This document shows, piece by piece, positions 1 through 12,733 of a stretch of 64,000 nucleotides of DNA. Origin of the DNA: Cinclus cinclus (taxonomy: Eukaryota; Chordata; Aves; Passeriformes; Cinclidae); contig NC_085067.1 in assembly GCF_963662255.1 (NCBI RefSeq), positions 6,166,428-6,230,427 of the forward strand, read 5' to 3'. The translations under genes were made by a program, and so were the position numbers. The notes beneath the pieces were generated by a model. The model worked only from the letters and a program-made list of their open reading frames with translations. It ran no database searches and had not been told where the DNA came from. Within the stretch, counting starts at the first letter, position 1. Each line of letters begins with the position of its first letter.

Positions 1-3000
1 GAGCTCCCAGCCTGTGAGCCAGAGCTCTCACAGCTGGAAGCTTCTTCCCCCAATCTATTCAAGATACCTGTGTAAAAAAGGGCTTTTTACTATTCCAACC
101 CTCCTGCTTGAATCCCTTGCTCCCTCTGGAGCTGGAGTGCCAGCTGCTTTACCTTGGCATGCAGCCCTGCTCAAGCTGCTTGCGAGTGCCTGCGGCCCCC
201 ACACGACACCAAAACGCTGCAGCAGAATATTCCTTCCACTTGTGCTGTGTGAGCCAGGGAGAGAGGGCAGGATGGGCTTAATAGCAGAATTGAGACCTGA
301 TTTTCATTCTCCTCTCTCATGGGGTCACTGGGAGTAGCAGCTCAGAATTTGCAGAGATGTCTCCTGCCCTCTTTTGCTCCAGATGTGCTGAGCAGCTGGA
401 GCTTAGAAGAGGGGCAAGGATGGAATGCATGCACTTCATCCCTGGAAAATCCAGGGAGATCCCAAATTACACACCCCAAATGAATGGCTGCTTTGGAAGA
501 CTTTCCACCCATCAGTTTCCCCTTTGCCAATATCTCTCTCATCAGTCCAGGATGCAGTTGGGCATCATCCCAAGCTTTAGAGAGGGGCATGTGCTGGTTT
601 CTTGCCAGTTGAAACAGTAAATGAGCAATAGTTTGAATTAACTGCATGATCAGCCAATTCCGGCAGGAAAGGGAAGTGGTTGGAGCAAATGTGAGCGGTC
701 ACCACAGCTGCATCCATGTTTTCATTCTGACTTGGTGACCTTAGGCTGAGTTTATCTAGTAGTGTCCTGGGTAAGGTGCAGAGTTTTCCAAGCTGGATGC
801 CTTGGCAGCTGTGCTCAACTTGGCCTGTTCAGACATCTGGAAGGCCAGCTGAGGTTGTGGCTTTGAGTGGTACAGCAGGGACCACCAGAGCTGGCACCAG
901 CAGGTGTTCTTTCCTGGTTTTTTTCATGCCAAACTTGTGAAGGAGCCTTCCAGCCTCTGGCCCTTTCAGCCAGTGATCCAACATGTCTACAGCAGTCCTG
1001 AGCTATCTGGTGAAGGTGAGCAGAGAGCCTGAGGGAGGGTGAAACGTGTCCCAGTGTGAATGGGACATTCTTTTCCACAAGTGCAGGTGTCTGTCCTTGG
1101 AGGGTTTGTATCTTTTTAGACCCTTGTGAAAGATCTCAAAGTACCTGGTGAATATTGTCCATTGCAGGGTGGTTGATTTTGGAGCTGTTCATCTCTGGGG
1201 GACAGTCCATTTCAGTTCTGGAAATAATGCTGGCTGGTATGATCTCATCTTTTCTTGGTCTAGATCTGAGTTTGAGTTGTTAGTAACAAAAAGGTTGATT
1301 CTGCTCCACAGTTCTCCTGCAGTGTTTCCCATTGATCCAAAGGAATGCTGATCAGAGTGGCCAATGCTTTGAACCTCCCTCCACAAATACATGCGTGCTC
1401 TGCAATGTGACCATTGGAAAAGCTCTCATATCCTCTTTCCATGCCCAGTTCTAAGCAAAGCTTTTTCTCTCTGCAAGGCTCTTCCTTAAACGTGAACCTT
1501 TCTGAGCGAGCTGCCAGCTGAACTTTGTCATGTGCTGGAGAAAAGAACCTCTGCAGGAAACATCCCCATGAAAAATCTTTAAACAGCGTAAAAATAGGCT
1601 GTTGTATTCTGCTCATTAGCTATTAGACAGATAAATAGGCTCTTCAAAGGAAGCCAGGGAGAATAACAGGAAGCCAGTGTTAATGGGAGCAGCGTCCCCA
1701 GCAGCAGGGAATGACAGCTGTGCGGGGGGGATCTTGTGGGCAGGATTAGCTGTGGGCTTCAGCTGCTGCTCAAGGCAGATTAGCTGGGAGTGTGTGCTGG
1801 GGAACAGCAGGAGTTGTGCTCTCACCACAGCTGTTTGCCCACCCTGGAGAGGAATGCCAATTTCCCTGCCAGCCTGGGGGAAGGGGGATGTTTTCCAAGT
1901 GTATGGCCTTAGTCTGGTTGTTGATGCCTAAGAATTTTTTTTTTTCTACTGCTGTTTGAGGGCGTTAAAAACACAAGTTACTTGCAAGTCCTGCAGTTCT
2001 CTTTGTGCTGCTTTTAGCTTCTGAACTGCCAGTGGAGGAGGGGAAGCCTTGCTCAACTTCTGAGATTGTCTCTCACTGGACACCTTTGCCTTATTTGTGG
2101 TAGTCCCCTTTCTCTGGAAGCAGGTCCCCTGCACTCATTTCTAAATGTAATGCATGTCTCACCTTCTTATTCCCAGTCCAGTCCCATCCCTAGTCCTCTT
2201 CCTGCTCCAGGGTTTATTCCTGAAGTTATCCACCTTTTAAAGGTTTATGTTTCTGAAACTTGGCAGGACTTGCTGGATACAAGCAGTCATTGCTAGAGTT
2301 TGCTTTTGGCTGTTTAGTCTGCTTTTCCACTAAGATCAATTCCAGGCTGGAAAGATCATCCTGGTTCTGCTGATATTTTCTGCCAGAGGAAGGTCTGTTC
2401 CCACAGGAATCCTGAGCTCCATGGTTGAGCTATTGGGGAGGTTGCTGTGTTTGACTGGCTGCTAGTAGTGTTTTAAGTGTGCTGATGCTATTTGTTGGCT
2501 GGTATCACTGGAGAGTCCTGCTCTGCAATAAGCAGGATGCTTGGTGCTGCTCTGGAGCAGAAACACAAGTCCTGGCATTCCTTGGTCTGGCACATTCTGC
2601 CTTTGAGAGAGCCTTAGCCCTTGTGTCAGCTCTGGAGCTTCAGCAGTGCCAAGATAAGGAAACACACTTTTCACAACTATTGGGTGTAACAGCAGCATGA
2701 TCCTCAAATCAGCATGCAGGCAGAGCCTAAACACAGCAGAAGCTGGATTTTGGCAGTGTGGGACTCCACGTGGGCTGTCCTCCCTCTTCCTTGGGATGAG
2801 CTTGTTGGGTGGGATGCTTGCCTGGATTGCCTGTGCCCCACAGAGTCTCCAGTGATATCCTGGGGCAGTTCTCCTCAGGCTTTAGGTGGGGTTACTTGTA
2901 AACGTGCCGGTTTTCACCTGGCCTTCTGGAGCCATAACTCTCCCGACCTCTTTAGAGGCTTTATTTAATTTTTTTTCTCTTGGTGCTCTTCTCTGAACTC

Positions 3001-4041
3001 CTCCTGTGTTGTACCAACTTGCTGCATCCCTGTTCACCCTCATGTTCCTAGATCCCCAGACTTGCTTTCCCCACAGCTTTTCCTGCTCCTCTTTCTCTGT
3101 GGGGAATGCTGCTGAGGGTTTTCCCTGCAGCAGCAGTTCTTACCCTGCTGCAAGAATCCATTTTTCAAAGGTTTCAGAGCTTCTGTCCTGTTGAGGGCTT
3201 CCTTCCCTCTCATTAGGCTGCTGCTTTTTTGAAGTAAGTGATAAAATACCCAGGAGTGAAGTCATCCTGGAAAGCCAGGCTTCCAGGGGGTTCGAGCTCC
3301 AGCTGTCGCTGTTGAGCGACCTTGCAAGAATAGTGTGTCTCCTTCCATTTCTCTCCTTTTGTCTGAACAGCTGCTCTCTTCAGTTTTCAAGTTACTTCAT
3401 TGTCTTGCTCTCTTTCCCAGCAGTCAGGAGCCTGCAGAAGTTTGCCCTTGTCCAAAGTCCTTGCCCTTGCCACTTGTGGGACTTTACCTGCTCTCCCAAG
3501 ACCAAAATTGTCCCGACCCTTGTGTAACAAAGTGGGTGTTCAGCCCCTTAACTGCTCCTACAAAGCACTTCCCATGGTGTCTTGTCTCTATAGTTACTCT
3601 GTTGTCAAGGCTGTGGGAGTTGTTTTTTTTTTTAACCAGATCTGTGCCTCAGCCTGATTTTTTTTTTCTTTTTACTTTTTTTTTTTTTTTAACTTTTAAC
3701 GTCAGGAAGGCATATGTGATCACTCTGCCTTTGTGCTCGGGTGTGTCTGCGTCTGCGTCTGCATCCTCTCTCCTTCCCTTCTTTCCCACCCTTCCTCCTA
3801 GCAGTTTTTGAACCTGTTGCCAGCCGGCAATCAGATCTGGCAGAGGGACAGGGATCTCATGAGCAAACCCAGCCCTGTTGGGAAGAGAAGGTCTTTTAGT
3901 GCCCCTTTTGGGGCAGAATGAGAAAGACCACCGCCATGCAGGCAGCAGATCTGTGCAGAAACAAATCTCTGGGAGGACGCCCCTCTTAGTGAGTTCTCTG
4001 TTCACTAAGTTGTATTTATTCTCCCCTCCTCTCCCACACAG
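1..4041 (+). other. DTX2 upstream intron or 5' region, no coding exon found
   Basis: I see no exon encoding the first WWE domain and no convincing splice-flanked open frame here. A T-rich stretch (3659-3700) lies a few hundred bases before the splice acceptor at 4040-4041. The region is probably DTX2 intron. The short open frames have no recognisable product. Confidence 0.6.
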
Positions 4042-7000
4042 GGACGATGCGGTCTGTCCGCAGGCACGTCTTCCCAGGGGACTCTGCTGCTGGGCAGGGC
4101 GTGGTCTGGGAGTGGCAGAACGACGAGGGCGGGTGGTCCCCTTACGAGATGAACGTCTGCGTGTTCCTGGAGCAAGCCCGTGCCACGAACCACCAGCGAG
4201 TGGATCTGGGGCCCTTGGGCTACAACTATGAAGTTGACTTTGTGGCTCAAGTCCAGACCAACAAGACCACGAGGTTCCGTCGCAGCGTTCAGAGACGTTT
4301 GGATGCCCCGTACCCGGTGACAACTTCCACCACACCCCTTCACACAGGGGTGGGATGTTCTTGCCAGCAGTGCTGGCCCAGCAGCGGGACTGGTCCCATC
4401 ACCACACGCTACCGTCACTCCATGACAAACTTTCCCAATTCTTCCACTACTCATCAGGTTCCCGGGAGGACAGCGTCAGTAAGTTCTTCCAACGTCGGCT
4501 TCGTGCCCTATAACAAACCCACTTTGACTGGAGCAAGGTCAACACCAAGACTCAATGCACAGAACACCTTGGTTTTGGCTCAAACTGGGAGCCTCAGTGC
4601 AGCACTGGCAGCATCTAACGGAGTCAGGTACAGATCCTAACTCACCTTTTAAATACCATGCGTGTGTCCAAGAGATCTGCTGTGCTCAGGTCTGCCTTAT
4701 CCAGGAGCCTCTCTGTCCCAGAGGACTTCACAAGGGTCTTCTCCCTAGGAGAGAGAGGTTTGTGCCTGTATATCCAGTACAGTGGGTAAAAAGACTTCCC
4801 TTCTGCTTTCTACCTCTTTTCTTTCCACTTGAGATACAGCCCCTGTCTACCAGTCTCCCTGAACCACAGGGGAATTCACTCAGGTTGAGATTGTGAAGCT
4901 TTGAGAAAATTAATAGTGAGTAGTGGTATTTTGGGTTAGGTTAAAAAGTAACTTTGAGGGGGAACTCAGTGAAAGAAAAAGGAACTTGTAAACACACTTA
5001 TTTACTTCAAATTAGGCAATAGAGTGGAACACTGCTCTGCATTCTAAGCTCTCAAGGAGGGACCACAGGACTCATTGCATGTGGCTGAGACCTCATGAAC
5101 TCTCTGTCGAAATCAGGTGTCCAGGCTATTTTTCAGCCTAAGTGGTGATGAAGAGCAGAGGTACCACTGCATTCATTTTCACTGTGGCTCTTCTCTGACA
5201 GGGCTTGAACCAGTGTGCATCTCTCAGCCCGGAATTCCAGCTCCCATCAGCTAGAGCTGAAGGAAGGTTGTATTTGCACCTTACTGGTGCAGGAGGAAGA
5301 GCTTCATTTCTCTTCAGGCCTTTTGGTTGCTGCCAGCTCAGTGAAAAGCAGAGGCTTGTGGTCCGACAGCCCAGCTCCTCTCCATGGCATGGGCTGCTGG
5401 GGCAAGCCACAATTGGTTATTCCACTTTCAGGATCTTAACTCTTCCTGTACTCACGCCCTTGCTGGTGGAGGTGTGTGGGTGTGTGTGGCCTGTCTGTGG
5501 CAGTGCTGGCACCAAGTGTGACCCAGCAAGGACTGGCTGACTGCTCCCTCTGTTTGTGAATGGCTGGAAGTGGCACAGCCTTACACTCACTTCCCTGGGA
5601 ATAATCCAGCTGTTGAACCCCTGAGAAACTGCAGGGGAACTTGCCAGGGCTGACTTACCTGTCCAAGTAAGTAGAGAGATAAGAGATTTAGCAGAGCATT
5701 GGAAGCACATTCTGCTAATTGCATGAAGCACAGGGGTTTGAGATTTGTTTTGAATCTCATTTGTGTTTTAAACAAGACAGTGAATCTTGAGATGTTTTTC
5801 TTAATGTCATATCAGGACTTTCCCTCTTTAGGGTCATCCAAGTGAAATGACTTCTCACATCCTGTTCTTCTTTCTCACGGTCATTTTTTTGTGTGTGTGT
5901 GTTTTTTTCCACCTGATGATTTTTTGTGTTGCCTTAAGCATTCACAGTGCTTCTCTGTTCCAGTCACCTTTGAGTAGGGCTGAAAATCAGACCTCAGCAC
6001 TGCCTGCAGGAGACCCCAGTAAGGCTCTTGCTGTCTTGTGAAGAAGCTGCCAAATTCCCCCTCTCAAAGGAGTTGCTGGTGGGTTTGTGGGGCTACTGGG
6101 CTGCCTGGAGCCCCCATCCTTCCCTAAAGTATTTGCAAAGTGACTCAGGGTGGGGAGTTTGAAAAGGAAGAGCCAAATGCTGGAGCAGTTGTCCCACAAG
6201 CCTGTCTGGAGCCAGTTGGGGTCTGGGTATGTTGTGTGCTACTGGTGGGGGCAAGGCTGTCCTGAAAGGACAGAGGATGGGAGAGAGATGCTTGGAGAGG
6301 GTTGCCATGTGCTCCTGACCATGAACTGAGCCCATAGCCCAGACAGTGCTGACTGGGAGGAGAGGGATGGCCAGGAGAAAGCCAGGAGGTGCCCATAGCT
6401 GGTGGAGGTCGAGCTGTTTGAACCTGTTTTGCAGCTCAGCTCTTCATGTTGTGGAGGAGGTGAGGTGGCTGGCAGTCATCCCTAGCCAAGCCAGCCTTCC
6501 TGGGGGATGTGAAGGGATTGTACAGTTGAATCTGTGCTGGGGACAGTAGGACGTGCCTCACAGGGCAGGTGGCAGCTCTTTGGATGCCTGGGAGTGAGTG
6601 CTGTCAGATTTGTGTAAAACCCACACCCCCAGTGAGCCCCACTGTCTGTTCTCTTGGGGTGTGATCTCCAGTTCTTTGGGACTGGTTGTTCTGGGGTCAC
6701 TATCCTTTATCCCTGCCAGAACAACAAGTGCACACAGTGGGGCAATCTCTGTCTTCCAGCATGCCATATGTGAAAGGGACTTCTTCATCCCCAGCTGACA
6801 GCTCTGGATGGCTTTTCCCCATCAGCCCTGTGCTGGGGCTGAGTCAGAAATGCCACTGGGTGAGTGCAATTGCTCCTGGCAGTAGTTAAAGACTCAGGAT
6901 CATGAAATCCATATTCCAGCAGAAAATCCTTTAATTTCTGTGAATTAGGGGAAACCTGAGTAGCAAATTCTAACAATGTGTTTCATTTAATTCCTTAAGC

Positions 7001-10000
7001 CCAGAGCATTCCTGGGTTATTTTATCCACTAGGTTCCTTGTCTTCTCCCCTCAGACATAGTACAGTGGTTACTTCCCCTTCCCTTGCAGTCAATATCCCA
7101 CATCCCCAACAGTCTCACCATTTCGGCTGATTATCCTGCCATGGTTTTCTGGCTGTGTTCTCTTTGCTGTGATGTGCAATTCCTGTGCTGGCCCCTGCTC
7201 AGAAACCCAAGAGAAGGAAGCTCTGGGCCATGGTGGATCCTCATGGTGTCTGCTAAAGGTTATGTTGTTCACCCCACAAGCTTTGGCTCCAAAGCAGCCC
7301 CGACAGATTACTTGCTTTTACACAACTGTTGATCTTCACAAAACTTGCACAGCTGGCTGAGCTGCCACTGGCAGAAGGACTCAAAAGCTCGTTGAGCAAG
7401 ACTGAAAGGCAGTGCAATTGTTTACACTCAGTTTCTTTAGGAAACAAAGCTAAAAATGGCAGTACCTCTCTCCTGGAGGGCTGAGAACAAGGTGCAGTTC
7501 ATCCTGGAAAACTGACTGATTCCCGGTGTGGCTGTGACAGCTATTTCTAGCAGGCAGGCAGGTAGGCAGGGGTAGCCCCCAGAAGGGGCATGCCCAGGCT
7601 GCTGTGCCACTGAGGGTAATTCAATGTATTGCCTGCTTGCTGGAGGGCAGATGCTGGTGTGAGAGCAGGCAGAGCTCCAGCACTGCCAAATGCACTTTAG
7701 TTTCCTCCTGCTCTCAAGAGGGTCAAAGCCACTGGAAAACCCAGAGAGGAGTGCCAGGACTTAACTAGATGCTAATATCCTTGGCTGTGCTGCTAATGAA
7801 TTGTGTACATGTGGGCAAGTTATTTTGCTTCTTGGTGCCTTAGTTTCCTCTGGTGGATTAAACACAGTTAATGACTCTTGCCTCTCTCATGGACAGGGCT
7901 GGAATCTGCACGTGGAGTGTGCCATGGCAAGGGTTGTGTCCTTAGCACTGTTAACCAGGATCCCTGGCAAATCCTTCCCACCCCACATGGGAAAGCATCA
8001 GTTCCCTAGGGCAAGACCTCCCCTGTGCCCTGCACTGTGCTGTCTAATTACAGAGTAAGGCACTCCTGAAGCACAGTAAGGAGTGCCCTGCTTGTAATAT
8101 GAGCGAGTAAAGCTGCAGGAAGCAATCTTCTGAGGGATATTAATTAATGTCCCAGCCAGGCACATTCCTGCAGTAGCTCTGCAGGCTTCTCTGAGCTTAT
8201 GTGGATTTGGCTGCTGGTCTGAGTTGTGCCTACAAATAAGGCAAGCAGCTCATGGGGGCAGTATTTTGTATAAAACTGGGGGGAACAGGGGTCTTGGGAG
8301 ATGGAAAAGGATGCTGACAGAATTGGGGTGTTCTTAAGAAAGTTCTAGTGCTGCACCCCAAGTCTCCCATTGGGGAACAATGCAAAGTCAGTGCTTTGGG
8401 ATAAGGAAGGACCCCAACCGGGACCTTTCCTTTTTTCTCTCCACCTTTGTATCTTTCAACTTTGTCTGTAGGCATTCCCATGAGCTCCTTGAGTGGTGAG
8501 GAGCTCTCCTGGTGCTGGTTCAGGTCACTGTGCCCACTGTGACTAGTCCTGCAGCCCTTTTAGTCAGCGTGGTGCTACCACCAGGTGGGTCATTAATGTC
8601 ACCTGGCACTCAGTGAGCCCTGGGAAGGGTTTTGGACCTTAAGGTATTGTGGTAGCACTTAGTGTGTAGCAGGGCTGGATGCTGCCCTGATCTGTGAGGA
8701 GAAGTGTTGGCTGTTGCCCAGAGGGCTACCAAGAAGCCATGATACAGAGATCTGTGGCCTGCTGGTTGTGTGCAGGGGAGAGGAAAGAAGAAAGGGCCAT
8801 ATCAGGTGAAGAGGGTGAGTTCGTACAGGCTTCCCCAATTCTGTTTGGGTATTGTGTGTGTGTGGCTCAGGTGATGGCTCCAGCTTGGCCACCCAGTGTT
8901 TGAAGTGGCAGCAGCCCTGGATTCCAAGCTGTTGACACAGTTTTTTGCTGGACTTGTGCTTTGCTGTCTCACTGATGTTGAAGATTCTTGAAATTCTGGA
9001 GAAGCAAGTGGGTTTGTCATGCTGAAATCTCTGTCTGCCCTGTCTGCCTCTCATAGCAGACTGCCTGGGAAGCAGTGGTGGGAAATCTTACCAGGACCAT
9101 CTTGCTGAATCTCCAAGAACATTGTCTTATTTTGCATCCTTTTCTTCACAACCTGGTGATCCTTGTTACACTCAAGAACATCCAGCACACAGAGAGGTGA
9201 GAGAGCAGGAGCTGCAGTGAGCAGCAGAACAAAATTGTACCAGGAAGGAGGAATCAGTACCAGGACACATTCAGAGAGTTCAGGCGTTGACTTTCAGGTG
9301 TTGCAAGCACCTGCAAGAGCACTTGGCCAGGAGTCAAAGGCTCTGCCTGGTAAGAAATTTCCCTGGGCAGCAAGAGCAGGTGTCTCAGTGGCTCCTTCTC
9401 GTCTCTCCACACTGCAGTGCTCACTCTTGCACTGATGCTACCCACATCTCCCTTACCCAAAACATTTTTTCTCCTAACTGAGCTGCTTTCAATAAAAGAG
9501 CAGGACCTCTCCCCAAAAATCAGCACTGGTATGACAGTGCTGGAATATCTTGAGCTTGTGCTGTTACATTATTGGATGCACAATCCATGTTACACTACAA
9601 TAGCAATATCCTTCCTTGTTACCTCATCCCCTTCCTCCTCCCAAATCCCCACTTCAGACCCAGGGTAGGCTCTGAGTAGCATTTCCTCACCTTTTTTTGG
9701 CACAGCATCACTTCCTCCCATGCGCTGTGGCTGCAGACCTGCCCAGGCAGTGTTGCGGTACCTCACAGCAATGTGGCTTTCCCTGATTTCATCAGCCTTT
9801 GGGCTTTCTGCAGTTGTAGCAGAACTCAGGGAGCATGGCAGCCCTGCTCCCACGGTGCAGAGTTGATGGGTCAGCACATCCCACAGCACTGTTAGCTGAG
9901 GTGCTGCTAATGAATCTGTGTATTTAGTGAAATAAGAAGTATTTGTTTTTTCCATCATCACATGAGTTGGCTCAAAGCCTCCAGCAGCCAAATTTGACAT

Positions 10001-12699
10001 ACTTTGCCTTTACACTAGGAGTGCAGCTGATCAGTGACTGTTTGCTGTCTCATGGATGGTCATTTGCACTCACAGCTTCTCAAACTTGCTTGCTTGCAAA
10101 TACATCAAGTGCTTATCTGTTTCTTTTTGTAGATCTCAAGGGCTCTTTTCGATTCAGGTTTAACCCAGCAGACAGTTAATCACCACACAGCCCCTCAACT
10201 CACTCCATCTTCCCCCAGGGGAATGGGGGAGAGAATTGGAAGAAAAAAGTAAAGATTGTGGGTTCAAACAAAGGCAGTGTAACAGGACAGAGAAGGGAAG
10301 GAAAATAATAATACTGATGATAATTACACACAAAACAAGTGATGCACTAAGCAATTGCTCACACCCACTGACCAATGCCCAGTCATTCACAAGCAGCAGC
10401 CCCCAGTCATTTTTCCCCCTGGTTTCACTGCTGACCATAGCATCCTGTGGTCTGGAATATTCTTTGTGTCACCTGGGGTCAGCTGTCCCAGCTGTGTCCC
10501 CTCTCAATTTCTTATGTCCCCCAGCCTCCTCACTGCTGAAGTGGGGTGAGGAGCAGAAAAGGCCTCACTTAGTGTAAACACTGCTCAGCAACAGCTAAAA
10601 AACAGCCCTGTGTTATCAGCGTTATTCTCATCCTAAATCCAGAACACAGCACTGTACCAGCTACTAGGAAGGAAATCAACTCCATCCCAACTGAAACCAG
10701 AACAACTTCATACAAGTTCTAACTCGTGGATGACTTGGATTTGAGTCTCACAATTAGGAGAGAAGAGTGAAGGATTTCTCTGCCATCAAAGCATGCTTAC
10801 CAGTGATTCCCTCCCCAGGGCAGCTCTGGGTTTGCTTTCTTTAGCCTCAGGTGTAATGACCCTGTGCTCCAGCCTGTTGGAAGGATTCCCTGCCCCCACC
10901 TGTTTTCCTGACACAGTGGAAGGTTTAGCTTTGTGCTTTATTTTATTTTTACCTTCCATGGGGAAGTGAAAGCACCCAAGGTGCTGCTTCATCTTAGGGC
11001 ATGACAACAAAACACAAGCTCTTCTGTATCAGACACAGGCTGGGGTGGAGGGAGTGCCCAGGCTCCGTGGTGTCTTCTTGGTGTCTCAGGAGGAAATGAG
11101 GGACATTGTGTCTGCACACAGTGTCTCTGATTTTTTGGGAGCAGTTCTCTCAAGTTCCTGGTCCTCAAATATCCTTCACATGTGCAGCTAGAGAACAAGG
11201 AGTCCTGCTCCTTAGCATCTTCTGAAGAGGATCATAAGGGCAGAGACGGAGTAAAAGGATGAGATGAAGTAGTACCTGAGAATGAGCTGTGACGAAGAAA
11301 GTGAATCAGGAAAGAGAGCAATTCATCAAGTCATCTGATTTAGAGCCCTTTGAAATCACAGGGAAGATTTCCCCTGTGTTTGGTAGGTTTGAATTGTTGC
11401 CAGCACAGTCTGTTGCATCATTTGAAGGCATTGCAAAATTCGGGGCAGCAGAAGGGAAAGCACAGCCTTTCAAAGAGGCAGGAGGGAAAACCCTGCAGTC
11501 CAGAGAACTTTATAAGAGTCTGGGGGTGCTGATCTCACTTGGCCAGGCTGCCAGAGCTGCACCAAGCCCTGGGTCCTGCCCAGGGTTCTTGAGGGATACC
11601 AGCACACATGTGGGAACCTGTTCCAAACTGTGACAGGTAGGAGAGAGGAGAGGTGGGGTGGAAAACATCCATGTGTAACTCAAAACTCTTTTCAGCCCTG
11701 GTCATTGCCATGAAAATGTGAACAAAGATTTTAGCAAGACGGAAAGGAGAGACCTCTGGTACCATTTTGGGCAGGGCAGCTCTTGCATCTCAGCTGGACA
11801 GAAGGTGGTTTCCCCTAAATAACGGTTGAGATTTTGACTCTTGACCATCTTAGTCTCTGAATTCCTAAGCAGCTGGCCAAGTTTGTTTAATTTTGGGGAG
11901 TCCCTGGAGACTGTTGTCTTAATGCACCAGGTATTAACTGCTGCTGAGGTGCGTGAGCCTCCTCCATCCCAGGCACATGGGCCACCTGAGACAAAGTCTA
12001 TGGGTGGCTTCTCTGTGTCAGCACTTGGATTTCAAGTGTTTCTGCTCTGCTGATGTGGATCCAGCTTGCTTTCTTTTCTAGTGACCCCCTGTCAGTGTTG
12101 ATGCTGCTGCTCCCCTTTTGCCCCTAACTCCTGCTGCCAACTAATGCTATAACCTTAGCTGCCCATGTATCCCGGAGTTGAAGTACAGCTGCCAGCACTG
12201 CCAAAACAAGTAGGTGAGGACACTGAAAGGCATGTTTAGTGTCCATATTCTCTTGATTTCTAAATGAAAATGAGCCAAGCTCTTGTAGATCTCCTTCAGC
12301 CTTTTTTCCTTCATCCCTATGTGCCCCTTGGATGTGTAGTGCAGGTTGGCTGCTCTGTGGGGGAAGTGGCAAGAGCAGGGATGTATCACAGGATCAGGGT
12401 GCAGCAGGAGGAAAGGATGGGTTAAAAGAAGATTGGGCTAGAAGCAGCCATAGCTCTGAGCACCACCCCCCCCCTTGCAGGTAAGCAAATCCAGGAGCAA
12501 GCTCTGGTAAGGACACAGCTCCTTAAATATAACTGCTGGACCAGTGGGAGAAGGGTGCACGGGTGAGGGTCCAGCTGGGGCTCATCTGAGCAATTAATGC
12601 CTGTTAATACATCCAGGGCCCTGGCACTCAGGAGGGAGTAGTGTATTGCTGAGTTGTGTCTATTTTGTTTGTCTCTGTTCCTTGCTGTTAAAGTAATTT

Positions 12700-12733
<34 letters not shown>

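Noticed and set aside
3649..4335. 228-codon - strand frame opposite the DTX2 exon
   Set aside because: Antisense shadow of the DTX2 WWE exon and of a T-rich stretch; no recognisable domain.
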